DNA of 64,000 bases, taken from NCBI GenBank assembly GCA_945859605.1, contig OX243815.1, positions 22,087,811 to 22,151,810 of the forward strand, read 5' to 3'. Positions 45,932-57,391 of the stretch are shown in pieces; within the stretch, counting starts at the first letter, position 1; each line of letters opens with the position of its first letter. The notes under the pieces are model-generated. The model made no database searches, was not told where the DNA came from, and saw only the letters and a program-made list of their open reading frames with translations. Both the position numbers and the translations under genes were made by a program. The stretch comes from Lumbricus rubellus (Eukaryota; Annelida; Clitellata; Crassiclitellata; Lumbricidae).

Positions 45932-46740
45932 AAGCTAAAAGTAAAGAACCGTCGACGGATATATATATATAATATATATATATACGATCGAGCAGCAGAC
46001 GAGGAAGAACGTGAAAAGAGGAATGAGGGACGAAATAAAGAGCATCGAAGGAATACGAGTATAGGTGACAAAGATATTAGTTGCGAAGAACGTCGAAGAA
46101 GGATTGGGGAACGAGAGGATAAGTCGGAGGAACGGAGGGAGGGTGGGACGGACGGAGGGAGGGAGAGAGGGGGACGGAGGGAGGGAGGAGACTATGGGGA
46201 GACGATGGCTCGAGATGAATGATGGTGGATTTTCTAGCGTAGTGCGCATTTATAGAGAGACGCCATCACTACAGCGAGAACGTATCTAGATCTATACAAC
46301 GATTTCGGATTTTTTTCGTCGCTTTTATTATGGCAGAAGAAAATGACAGCTTCGGATGGAAACAGTGTATAATGGAACCAGTGTATATTGGAACCAGTTT
46401 AACAGAGATGACTGAATTTAGTCGTCCAATCCATTAAGCCGCCTGTCTTTCCGCGTTAATTGATGTTGGCTCCAGAGAGTCCGTAATAAATGATGCCTCT
46501 GGTCAAGCTACGTGTGGACAAATGCAGATGTGGTCAAGATGGTCACCAACATATTTTGGTAGAAAGTGTGTGTTCATATCTATATCCTACACAAAACTTA
46601 AGTGAGCACTTGTGTGAGCGCATGGTACTCGAGACAGAACAGTGAGCGCAGTGTTAATGAACTGACTATGATTATAATGTTGAACAAAGGCACACGACCA
46701 CACGTAGGCCTATATATCATACTATGGACTGTTTAGAGTG
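45695..46740. other. AT microsatellites and purine-rich sequence
   Basis: AT dinucleotide runs at 45695-45737, 45871-45926 and 45960-45984; GGGA/GGAC-rich sequence at 46130-46200. No supported gene. Confidence 0.6.
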
Positions 46741-46743
46741 TAG

Positions 46744-46820
46744 ATGATCGAATCTCGGAGATATCCACTGAGTAGAGATCTTGAAGAGACGCTATATAAA
46801 TTTATGTGATTGATTGATAT
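46744..46820 (+). repeat. SINE 3' end
   Basis: GAGATCTTGAAGAGACGCTATATAAA near 46776 matches the 3' end of the SINE at 1865-2104, followed by a GATT-repeat tail. The tRNA-like head is missing, so this is a 5'-truncated copy. Confidence 0.55.
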
Positions 46821-46975
46821 CGGTTAAATACATTTTGTCCACTCTTTCGACTCCACTCTGTGATAAGCATTTGAAGTTTATGATCGCCATTTTATGACGA
46901 CGACAATGATGATGGTGAACAGGAAGAGGATTAAGATAATGACGATGATTTCATGACTACATTATTATTATGATA

Positions 46976-46977
46976 GC

Positions 46978-47059
<82 letters not shown>

Positions 47060-47060
47060 C
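46976..47060. repeat. GAT triplet microsatellite
   Basis: About 28 copies of GAT. Confidence 0.95.
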
Positions 47061-47229
47061 TGATTCTGATGATGAGAGATGATATTGCTGACAGTCAGAA
47101 GGAAGGGCTGTCCAGAAATGTAAACATATACAAGTTCGGTTGCTTGACAACAGAGGAGTTTCTTGTGAGTCGAGAAAGATTAAAAGGCGTCGTTTGGATT
47201 GTAGGTACTAGACAACTAGACATTCTGGA

Positions 47230-47344
<115 letters not shown>

Positions 47345-47489
47345 TGTAATTTCGAGTGCAAATGTAATGCAAAAACATCCTGTTGTCCAAAAATACGCCT
47401 TTATTTCTGCACTGACTTATTTCATAAAGCCTTGCAAACACAACAGTTGACGATTTCATCGTCCACCGCAGCCACCGTCGTCATTACTA

Positions 47490-47602
47490 TTGCCTCCTCC
47501 TCCTCCTCCTCCTCCTCCTCCTTCTCCTCCTCCTCCTCCTCCTCCTACTCCTCCTCCTCCTCCTCCTCTTCCTCCTCCTCCTCCTCCTCCTCCTGCTCTT
47601 CC
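47490..47602. repeat. CTC triplet microsatellite
   Basis: About 110 bp of CTC with a few CTA, CTT and CTG variants. Together with the GAT and GA tracts just left, this makes three unrelated microsatellites within 650 bp. Confidence 0.95.
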
Positions 47603-47898
47603 TCCTCTCACAACTCTCAAGCTCCACCGTCGACAATAATAGATCGGCCATAAAAATACTGACGCTTGTTGTTCATAACAGTTATACGAAGAGAAATGGA
47701 GAGATAGAACGACAGAGACAGACACCCAGGCTGTCAGTTAGACAGACAAGCAGAAGAAATATCTGCAATGACTTATGCTTAAGGCTTCATCTTAGCAGGA
47801 AATGCCAAGGCTAACGAGTACTCGACTCAAATAGTCATGGGCGAGACTCTAATTAATGAGCGGAATAGATTTAGGCGACAGCAGCAGAGCACAGTAGC

Positions 47899-48066
47899 GC
47901 TGCAGCAATAGTCCAACACACATAGGTAAAAACACTCATCGCTGCAGCAATAGTCCAACACACATAGGTAAAAACACTCAGCGCTGCAGCAATAGTCCAA
48001 CACACATCGGTAAAAACACTCAGCGCTGCAGCAATAGTCCAATACACATCGGTAAAAACACTCAGC
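47899..48066. repeat. 42-bp minisatellite, four copies
   Basis: Units start GCTGCAGCAATAGTCCAACA at 47899, 47941, 47983 and 48025, exactly 42 bp apart, with a few substitutions. Because 42 is a multiple of three, the minus strand has an open frame of a 14-residue Cys-rich repeat; nothing else supports translation. Confidence 0.93.
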
Positions 48067-48069
48067 GCT

Positions 48070-49411
48070 CACTGTCGTTTATGCATGTTCATCTGTTCAT
48101 CATAATACGTCATAGAAGACGCGCTGTAGATTTCCAGACCTACATGCATAATTAGGCCTATTATTGTACATGCATGTAAAAAATTAAAACATTTTAGGGG
48201 CTATGTACAAGTGTACATGTGCATATCACAGCATGATGCTTTACGTATTATAAATATACGTGTCTGTTATAAAGAGTGTGTTCAATGGACGTGTGCTGAC
48301 AGTGCTGTTAGACCTATGGGCCTATATGATTTGCAGCACGGTTTGGTGTTTGTTATTCAGTTTCATTTAAAAAGCGCCTCACCATAGAATCAAAATGCAC
48401 AAAAGACTTGAGAAGAAGATGATGGACGCGAAGATGTCAAAACAATCGTGATTGAAAAGACCAAAGAGATACCGACACCAATTATAGCCTAACTATTACA
48501 CTACAATGAGAAGCTATTGAGCATGGAGAAAAATTCGTCTATATCCTACTAATTTCAGGAGGGTTAACAACCGCAGACGGTAGCAGTGAAAATACGTACC
48601 ATGGCACAACGGAGATATGAACAGAACACGGAGAAGCAAAGAATTAACAAATTCAATCAAATTTAATTATTCCAATCATAATACATAATACATAACACAT
48701 GGTGCATGCCATTAAGAACAAGAAAACAACTATAACAGAAAACAATAATAATTATTCGCTATGACGTAGACCACCATGATCTTATGGTGGCGTAGCAATA
48801 ATTGTAGCCCTATAGTCAGTGGACAACAATTATAATTATCCGAACCAGAAGGGACGATTTTTCCCTAAGTCTAATTTACATCAAAGATTGAAGCAAAGAA
48901 AACAAAGAAAGAATAATCAGTTGAAACAACCGATTTTCCCATTAGTTAGAACGTTGGACAAGACGCACGGGCGGAGTTTGTCAAAGGCTGGGGGGACTAA
49001 GCCTCCAAGAAGGTTCAGATTCATCTTTTTTACCATGGAAATGATATATTTCTGGGGTTAGCCACCACCCCCTTAAGAAGGCCCAGACACGAAAATTTAT
49101 TTGGGCAAAATGGGTCTTTCACGAAAGCCTCCGATAGTTAATTTGGACATGTGGAGAGAATCTCATGCAATGCTCCTCAATCCTCATGTAAGAATGGAAA
49201 GAAAAATAAATAAAGACAGATTAGGATTTCGCTGGACAGCATATAGGCCTATAAATGAATTACTGTTGAACCTGTTGGTGTTATTTGTACCATTGTTGTC
49301 AATATACCTATTTGTGTTGTTGTTGTTGTGTGCTTGCTATAGGCAGATCATGTCCGGCAGATGAAGCCTATATTTCTTAGTCACCAAACACCGTAGCAAC
49401 AAACTGTCTCG
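48070..49411. other. Intergenic / possible 5' UTR region of the PRRT-like gene
   Basis: AT-rich. Near 49340 a TTG-rich tract is followed by GCTATAG, a possible 3' splice site, so the PRRT-like gene may have a non-coding exon upstream. The frame at 49101-49364 has a hydrophobic end but no recognised family. Confidence 0.35.
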
Positions 49412-51504
49412 ATGATGATTAGCCTAACCAACGCCAGTTCTCACGTGACCACCAACGTCACATACTACGATGACGTCGCAGCTCTTCCAAAGCCGGAGCC
49501 ACTCCCCGATTGGCCGGTGGCTAAGCGGACATGGCGCTGGTGTTGGATCGGTCATGTCTACGGGTTCGGCTGTCTCTACGTCCTCGTCGCCGCCCTCTCC
49601 TCCGTCGTCATCATCAACCTCAACCGGAGACTTCGTTTCCAGCCTCTAGTTCTCGCCATCGACGTCTTCCTCTTCCTCTTCGCTCTTTCCAAGTGTATCT
49701 TTCTGTTCGGCGACGCCTACCACTCGGCTGGTTCGATGCCCGTCGTCTTCGTCCAGGTTCTTCACGGACTCACCTTCCCGCTCGTCATCGCCACCTACTC
49801 CCTCCTCGAGGCGCTCATGTCCCGGCTGATGCGCGTTCCCTCAGGGGTCCGTCGGGCGCAGCAGAGGAAGGAGGGTCGTCAGAGGAGGAGGATTCCAGGG
49901 TCGATGGCTCTCTGGGTCCTGCTGACCGCCTACTTCCTGCTCGTCGTCGGCGTCTACGCTGCGGCTTCGAAGAGACGTCGGCTGCGCTACCTGCTCGTCC
50001 TCACGCAAGCCATCTTCATCACGTGGGGATTCGTCCTCTGCTTCATGTTCACATACAACAGCTTCGTCGCTGCCAGGTACGCCAAGGAGACGGGACGAGC
50101 CCTGCGTCAGATTGTCACCTACTGTCGGGTGAGGAAAGAGCTGAAGCAGAACCCGAATGCCGCCGGCGGTCATTCGTCGAAGCGGAAGGGACCGCACCGC
50201 ATCGACCGACCGGCTTTCAACGGATACTGTGAGGCCGTGGTCGACAGTCATGGGGAGGAAGGGCGGGAAACGACCGACTCCTCGTCGTCGGCTGAATCCT
50301 TTGTCTTCTACAACGAGGCCAGCCTCGCTTTGGACAAAGAGGAAATGATGAACGGCTGCAGCAGCAGCAGCAAACGACCAGCGTCACTGTTCTGGAACGC
50401 CGCCGCTGGACCTAAACACGGCGGCGGCTCCGCTCTGATGAACGAGCGAAGGCAGTTGCAGCAGTCGAGGTGTAAGCGAAGGAACACCTCGGATCTGGTG
50501 ACGTCTCATCGGGGTAGAACCGGTCATGCAGCATCGGTGGATAGCGATGATTTTGAGGAGGAAGGGGACGAGGAAGAGGAAGATGAGGAGGAGCAAAAGG
50601 ACGATCATGAGGAGGAGGAGAAAGACTATCATGAGACGAGAGTTGTATCGGTTGGTAAGGTTGTCAGTGAACGAACAGAGGTGAGTTACAGTTCGAAGGG
50701 TTGTTGCGTCTACGCCAACAACAACAACAACGACAACAACGACAACAACGACAACAACAGCGGTCATCATCAGCATCATCATCGCAAAGACAACAGCTGC
50801 ACTGCAGACAGCGTTGTCGAGAAAGCTCTCTGCTCTCTGCAATCACGCAACGGTTGCAGCAAGCAGCATCGCCACCACCATCACGGCGATGCCCTCGTCT
50901 ACCTTGAGCTGCTCCAATGCCATCCGCTCGCACGCACCAACCACGCCTACCGCCAGGACTCAGAGTCACAGAGCGACATCAGCACCGTCGAAGGATGTTT
51001 CCAGTCGCCCCTCAGACGCCCCCTTGTCCACCTGGCCAACGTCGAAGGTCCCTTCCAGACGGCGGCGGCGGCCAAGGACACTGGTTACATGGCCGACGCC
51101 GAAGTCGACTCTCCGAAGCCGGTGCGAAAGGAGCAGCATAGACACTGCAAGCGCAGGTTCCGATTACTCACAGACCGACGATCGAAACTGCAGGATAATA
51201 ATATCAGTTGCGAGACGAAACCGGGATCGGCCTTAGACGATGTTGTAGTTCCGCGGCCGGGGAGTCCTCCAACGCCAGGACCGTACAGCCTTCCGGCCAC
51301 CGGCGATCACTGCAGTCTTGGTCTCAACCGGATCCGCCAGGGTGGCCTCATCAAGAAAGTCTTCACCGTCGCCTATCTTACAACGGCAGCCGAATTCATC
51401 ATGTGCGTCGTTCAGGTGTACGCTCTGTTCGGCGTCTTCGGCGTCTTCTCCAACGTTCTCGTTGCAGCGCCGTGGCCCTGGCTGGCCTTCCAGACGATCG
51501 CAAG
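49412..51504 (+). CDS. PRRT3/PRRT4-like seven-helix membrane protein, exon 1
   Basis: 697 codons plus two bases. The ATG follows an in-frame TAG at 49394-49396. The N-terminus is short, with possible N-glycosylation sites and a DWPVA...HVYGFG segment leading into the first helix, as in proline-rich transmembrane proteins 3 and 4. Hydrophobic helices are at about 48-70, 78-99, 110-134, 164-184, 193-215 and 648-672. Between the fifth and sixth is a loop of about 430 residues, low in conservation, with acidic (382-405), Asn (436-449) and His (452-457, 486-491) tracts. The exon ends CAAG|GTGAGA, a good donor in phase 2. Function in this family is poorly known. The PRRT assignment is from memory of the helix pattern and motifs. 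Confidence 0.75.
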
Positions 51505-52013
51505 GTGAGACAACTGCACAAATCTATTTAGAACTGCACATTTTGTGTAGAACTGCACGTTAAAAAGCCCTGAAGACGACCAGATCTTAAATGAAATAAT
51601 AATAATACGAGTTTCTGTCCGTCAGACTAATCGCAATTGTAGTATCCAATTTTATTGTGCGCCACTCGAAAGCCAAGCGCATGGCTCTAGCTTATTCACG
51701 AGCGCTATGTTAATTTTAGTCAGAAGGGTTGGACAAAAGAGTAGTCCGAAGAAGGTCGTAGTCCGCTTTTCACTAGACTGTTTAATCTAACACCCGTTCA
51801 AAATCATCGGATTTTTCCTCTGTCTTTGTTTCACGTGTTTGTCTGCTCTCCCTGCTATCTTATATGCTCCCGAAACAGAGTCTTTGCCCCATTAAGTGGT
51901 TTTAAATGACAACAACAACAGTAGCCATATTACCACGAAATCCAAATGCCATTTAGAAATATTGTTGAGTTTGTCAAGCACATGAACGTTTGAGAAGCAG
52001 TACCGAAATGGAG

Positions 52014-52676
52014 GAAATTTCCAACATACAAGAACCATAACAAAGTGAAATTGAGCTACAGCAGCTATTGTTCAAAATGTCTTCCTTGTTCACGGACACA
52101 CGACCGTATAATGTAGACGCCACTGTCTGATGATCACGTGGTCGATGATCACGTGGTCGATGATCACGTGGTCAAACAGCTGCCGCCTTTCAATCAGGTC
52201 GATGCCACGCATAGTCTTACGGGAACGATAAACGCGCCAGTCCAGATTTTATAGTCAACTGTATTGAGGTCTGGACTGTTGGGGGGGGGGGGGGGGGGGG
52301 GCACAACTGCGGGGATATGAAGTCGGGTGTCTCTCGGGACAGCAGAGCAATGGTCTTACGTACGTCAGCGGTGGTGTGTCGGGCTGTGACCGTGAATAAG
52401 GAGGACATTTTTGAACACCATTTGTAGCTGACTTTCACTTCTCTATGGCTTTTGTATATGTTGGAAATTTCCTCTTTTCGCCGCTGCATCTGAAACGTTC
52501 AAAAACCTTCATAAACTGACCAACGTTTCAAAACGACATTACGACTTGGTGGTTATATATGGCTACTCTTCTTGATTTTAAAATTTCAGGCAAATGCTAA
52601 CAATTTTGACCGAGTCATGACACTTTTGGGGTGGAGGCCACTGGAGGGGTCTACTTTTCATCGGGACACAGTGTAG
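52014..52676. pseudogene. Head-to-head mariner-like transposase remnants
   Basis: The minus strand near 52250-52282 reads NSPDLNTVDY, around the third catalytic Asp of mariner transposases, followed leftwards by a C-terminus ending near 52070 (GRHFEH-like). The + strand at about 52405-52430 encodes another C-terminus (EDIFEHHL then stop). The arms GGAAATTTCCAACATA (52019-52034) and TATGTTGGAAATTTCC (52457-52472) are inverted. The right end GGGACACAGTGTA resembles a terminal repeat. Both copies are broken. Confidence 0.65.
52129..52173. repeat. Three tandem 15-bp units, each with CACGTG
   Basis: The unit GATGATCACGTGGTC is repeated three times without change. Each holds a palindromic CACGTG E-box inside a longer near-palindrome. 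Could bind bHLH factors (USF, MITF or Myc type), but this is only a motif match. Confidence 0.85.
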
Positions 52677-53124
52677 ATACAATGCACATCTCAGTGGCAT
52701 ACCGGCCCCTCACTATAATAGGCCTATATAGTCTACGTAAGAGCAATAAAACTTACAGTCGAATGCTGTAAAGCCGTTAAGAAAGCATCAAGACGCCTTA
52801 GATAATTTAACCCTTTACCGAACGAATGTATATAGGAATTTTCTTCATACCATTTACTACACTTTGGTCGGTAACGGGTTAGCTGACTTTTAGAGAATGT
52901 CATAAGGAGAATCGTCGATCGGCGACGAGCATGAAATCAAAGAGCGACGACGACGTTTCTAGACAGACTCAAAGACAACAGATCTGACTGTTGTCTGTTG
53001 TCCTATTGTTGCGCTGGTTCACCAATCAATAGTCACGCATGGATAGCAATTACTGTCTAGCGCACCATAACAATGGCCGCCGCCGTCGTCGTCGTTACCA
53101 TGGATACGTCAATGCTGTTAGTGC

Positions 53125-53136
53125 ATTATATGATCT

Positions 53137-53200
<64 letters not shown>

Positions 53201-53214
53201 TATATGATCTAAGT
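53125..53214. repeat. GT microsatellite beside the 3' splice site
   Basis: About 60 bp of GT flanked on both sides by the same 16-mer ATTATATGATCTAAGT (53125-53140 and 53199-53214), so the block looks like a duplication. It ends about 30 bp from the PRRT-like exon 2 acceptor. Confidence 0.9.
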
Positions 53215-53245
53215 GTGTGTGTGTGTGTCTTTTCTTTTTGTGCAG

Positions 53246-53417
53246 GGCTTCCGAATTGGTCTTCGCCTTGTCCATTGTTCGCATCACCAACATTCTTGGC
53301 AACCAGCCACGAAAACGACGAAAACGACGACTCAGAAGACAACAGCAACAACAGCAGCAACAGCAGCAACAGCAGCAACAGCAGCAACAGCAGGCCAAAA
53401 AATCGACAACGTGCTAG
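53246..53417 (+). CDS. PRRT3/PRRT4-like protein, exon 2 (last helix, polyQ tail)
   Basis: Joins to exon 1 in phase 2 (the split codon is Arg). The first residues ASELVFALSIVRI complete the seventh helix started by PWPWLAFQTIAR at the end of exon 1. Then comes a basic stretch (PRKRRKRRLRR), 18 glutamines coded by mixed CAA/CAG, and AKKSTTC before TAG at 53415-53417. The complete protein would be 754 aa. The basic cluster after the helix fits a cytoplasmic tail. Confidence 0.75.
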
Positions 53418-53424
53418 CGACACA

Positions 53425-53458
53425 CACTCTCTGTCTGTCTGTCTGTCTGTCTGGCTGG

Positions 53459-53520
<62 letters not shown>
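53425..53520. repeat. CTGT, CT and CA simple repeats
   Basis: Short tetranucleotide and dinucleotide tracts immediately after the PRRT-like stop codon, in its presumed 3' UTR. The GTCTGTCTGGCTGGCT variants show unit slippage. Confidence 0.9.
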
Positions 53521-53521
<1 letters not shown>

Positions 53522-53676
53522 AAAGACATGCACGCACGCGTATACCATGCATACATGTACAATATTGTACATACATAGCCTACATTGTTGCGTACATGCA
53601 CACATGCATACATGCATACACGATTTCTTATATCATCGGGGCTGTCACACTGAGCGCGTCGCTAAATAAGACTATA

Positions 53677-54636
53677 CACTGTGTCCGGAAAAAAGCGACC
53701 CATTTTGTAAATATGAAAATAAATAGTAAATATTCATCGATTTTCACAATTCAAAGACCGTTCTTATCCTAACATATTTCTCTAACAATTGTAAAAATAT
53801 AAAAGTTCAAGTCCAAATAATGACGTCATAATGACGTCATTTGCACAAAAAGTCAAATTTAAGAAATAAATGCGCAAAATCATCCAAAATTTCAATATTT
53901 TATTATGTAATTTATCAATAATAAATGTAAATTTATTTTTATTTTTATATCTGAATTATGTCAAACTGCAATTTGTGGTCAAAGAGTGCACCTTTGGCCT
54001 CAACGTAAGCGTCAAAAGGGTCGCGCTAATAGCCAATAGCAGCGTCGATAACCAGCTTATCAAAATCCTCCCAGGCGTTAACAATTCGCTTACGGAGTTC
54101 TTCAAAGTCTCTTATCCTTGTCTTGTAGCCTGCACCTTATCCTCCATCAGTCTCCAACTCTTATTATCAGCGGGATTTAAGACAAAGATTAAGAGGAATG
54201 AAATCCGAGTCTCCTTAGTCAACAGTTCAACAGTCTGATTAACGAACTCAGTGAGCTGAAGAGCTATTTTGTTGAAATGTGTAGGCTATTGTTCCAAACA
54301 TTCCCGGATATCAGGCACCACTTTTTTATAGAGCAGACAATCCCTCTAATAAGCTGCATTTATTTTCACTTCTGGTTCTATTAAATGGATTTCCGTTTTA
54401 CCAAAAGCCAATAATACCAACCGAACCATACATGAATGGCCGGCTATATGCAGTTTGATGCAACTGACGTCATCGACTCATCATGACGTCATTATTGTGA
54501 CTGGAACTTTTATATTTTCACCGATGTTAGACAAATATGCCAGGATTAATATGGTGTTTGAATTGTAAAAATCGATGAATATTTACTATTTATTTTCATA
54601 TTCACAAAATGGGTCGCTGTTTTTCCGGACACAGTG
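53677..54636 (-). mobile_element. Mariner-like element with transposase remnant
   Basis: TA-flanked, with inverted ends of about 80 bp starting CACTGTGTCCGGAAAAA. The minus strand between about 54180 and 54000 has a LNPADNKSW phrase, a variant of the LNPVDYxxW region, followed by FEELRKRIVNAW, as in mariner-type transposase C-termini. The catalytic core and N-terminus are missing. Confidence 0.82.
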
Positions 54637-54732
54637 TATATAGGACTGTGAGAGGCGTTTTACAAAAATTCCGATACGATACATTGCATACATTGCATGC
54701 ATTGCATGCATGCGTACATGTAGAGTGTAGAC

Positions 54733-56596
54733 CAGTGGTGGCCAACCTGCGACACGCGTGCCACTTGTGGCACGCCGGCCTATGATGAGTGGCACGGAGG
54801 ACCATGGAATTTTTGAAAAATATTTATGCTATGGCTCCTAGTTTGGAATGTTATCTCTTAGGCCAGTGGTGGCCAACCTGCGGCACGCGTGCCACTTGTG
54901 GCACGCCGGCCTATGATGAGTGGCACGGAGGACCATGGAATTTTTGAAAAATATTTATGCTATGGCTCCTAGTTTGGAATGTTATCTCTTAGGCGAATCA
55001 CAGGTGCCTCTGTAACTCCATAGCTGCATGCAGTGACCAGGGCAAGGTTAATTAACTGCTGACGGACACAGCACAGGCGCTCGAAGTGGGATGAGGCAGG
55101 CTCATCAGTCGGCTGATGGTCAAAGTCCACACTCCCCACAGCATCCATTCAGAGATAAGAAATTGAGCTTCACCCCACTGGAGGGGTGCAGGATAAAACA
55201 AAGGAAGAGACTTCTGTTGGTTATGTCTTTAGCATTGCTATTTGCTGTGTACTGCAACAGTTGTGGTGCTTGTATTTAAATAATCAACATTGAACTTCAC
55301 TTCAGTGAGTTACAGATGATGATGAAAACTACCGGCCTAGGTAAGCTATCAAGACTAATTTTAGAGAAAGAACCTTTTAGGCAGAACAGTCATTTTTTGC
55401 CATAGCAAGTGATGAATTGATATTGATGGTCAAACTTATACGAGTTAAGTCTGCCATCAGCATGAAAGAAAACTCATTCTGATGGCGAGTAAAGTCTTTC
55501 TCAAGTTTTGTAAAGGTTCAAAATCTAAGCAATAATAATGTCTAACATTGCCGCTATGAACACATGCTTTGATGAGACCGGGAAAAAAATTTCATATATA
55601 TATATAGGCACATAGGACCATGGAATTTATGTATATATAAATGTCATATATATATATAGTTAATTTATGCAAGTGCAAGTTTTAAATTGTAACAGGTTAC
55701 AATTCCTTTCGTCAGGTATATGTATAGTGGCACGCGGACGGTACGGGCGATAGTTTGTGGCACACTGAGTACAAAAGGTTGGCCACCACTGTCTTAGGCG
55801 AATCACAGGTGCCTCTGTAACTCCATAGCTGCATGCAGTGACCAGGGCAAGGTTAATTAACTGCTGACGGACACAGCACAGGCGCTCGAAGTGGGATGAG
55901 GCAGGCTCATCAGTCGGCTGATGGTCAAAGTCCACACTCCCCACAGCATCCATTCAGAGATAAGAAATTGAGCTTCACCCCACTGGAGGGGTGCAGGATA
56001 AAACAAAGGAAGAGACTTCTGTTGGTTATGTCTTTAGCATTGCTATTTGCTGTGTACTGCAACAGTTGTGGTGCTTGTATTTAAATAATCAACATTGAAC
56101 TTCACTTCAGTGAGTTACAGATGATGATGAAAACTACCGGCCTAGGTAAGCTATCAAGACTAATTTTAGAGAAAGAACCTTTTAGGCAGAACAGTCATTT
56201 TTTGCCATAGCAAGTGATGAATTGATATTGATGGTCAAACTTATACGAGTTAAGTCTGCCATCAGCATGAAAGAAAACTCATTCTGATGGCGAGTAAAGT
56301 CTTTCTCAAGTTTTGTAAAGGTTCAAAATCTAAGCAATAATAATGTCTAACATTGCCGCTATGAACACATGCTTTGATGAGACCGGGAAAAAAATTTCAT
56401 ATATATATATAGGCACATAGGACCATGGAATTTATGTATATATAAATGTCATATATATATATAGTTAATTTATGCAAGTGCAAGTTTTAAATTGTAACAG
56501 GTTACAATTCCTTTCGTCAGGTATATGTATAGTGGCACGCGGACGGTACGGGCGATAGTTTGTGGCACACTGAGTACAAAAGGTTGGCCACCACTG
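54733..56596. mobile_element. hAT-like element (outer copy) split by a second copy
   Basis: Starts CAGTGGTGGCCAACCTGCG and ends GGTTGGCCACCACTG, with a perfect 8-bp duplication GTGTAGAC at 54725-54732 and 56597-56604. Removing the inner copy and its 8-bp duplication leaves 928 bp, exactly the length of the inner element. The only difference I could see between the copies is one base (A at about 54752 against G). Confidence 0.93.
54864..55791. mobile_element. hAT-like element (inner copy)
   Basis: 928 bp with the same ends as the outer copy, flanked by a perfect 8-bp duplication TCTTAGGC at 54856-54863 and 55792-55799. It is in the same orientation as the outer copy and lies 131 bp inside it. 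No transposase; the 62-aa frame at 55091 has no recognised domain. Confidence 0.93.
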
Positions 56597-56604
56597 GTGT
56601 AGAC

Positions 56605-57345
56605 CTATACATAACTTGCATGCGTACATACACATGCACATTCATAGAGTGACAGACTGCGTTAAAGCCAAGAAGAAGACTCGGTTATAACATCCAATAG
56701 ACGAGAAATAAGAGACACTCTCGTCTATCAAACATTCGATGGATCATACAGTCGTTGCATAATTATTGCAGATGCTCTTGTGTTGACATAAAACACATAA
56801 TCAACCAGAAACAATGTTTTTCGTTGGATCGACGCTGTTCGGATAGCGTTCGCAACGTCTATTGTTAAGCAGTCAAAAGTCCAGAGTTATCTGCCTTTAA
56901 TTTTATTCATTCATTTTAGTATAGGCAACTCAACTTTCGCACATGTGTGGGCTGTCACAGTGGATTTCAATTATAATTTATTAGCCACATTCATCTCTAA
57001 ATCAGCCAGAAATGATAGTGAGATTCATTTTCTTGCTTGTTTTAACACTTGCTATAGTATAAGCCTATAGTATATACTATATAGTATATACCTCGCCTGA
57101 CCGGAACTCAAGCTCTATGTGAGTCTGTGATGCACTATGAAATGACGCAATTTTAATGAGCGTATAGTCCTATGTGTACTATAGTAGCCTACCATACAGT
57201 ATATATAGGTTGGCAAATACTTATGACCCGTGAGCCTTTATGCGCTTTATACATTTTTATTTATAGCAAATAAAGGTCTATGTCCAAACAATTAACAAAA
57301 GTTCATGTAACAAAGCTGTCGTCATTACAGCAAGTAAGCAGCATG
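56605..57345. other. Intergenic, no gene seen
   Basis: AT-rich, with a TATAGTATATAC-type palindromic stretch near 57053-57095. Nothing coding was recognised. Confidence 0.4.
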
Positions 57346-57391
57346 CAGTGTTGTGCGTTACTCGTTACTAGTAACGCGTTACTAGTAACTA

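Larger units (their letters stand above)
51505..53245 (+). other. Intron of the PRRT-like gene
   Basis: 1741 bp between the GTGAGA donor and a TTTCTTTTTGTGCAG acceptor. It contains mariner-like transposase fragments (52014-52676), a G-only run at 52280-52301, three CACGTG repeats (52129-52173) and a GT microsatellite ending some 30 bp before the acceptor. Confidence 0.75.

Noticed and set aside
49101..49364. 87-aa frame with a hydrophobic C-terminus upstream of the PRRT-like gene
   Set aside because: It could be a membrane peptide by composition but lacks any family match and is separated from the PRRT-like start by in-frame stops.
55091..55279. Duplicated 62-aa frame (also 55896-56084)
   Set aside because: It is inside the duplicated hAT-like element and has no known domain; the duplication is from the transposon.
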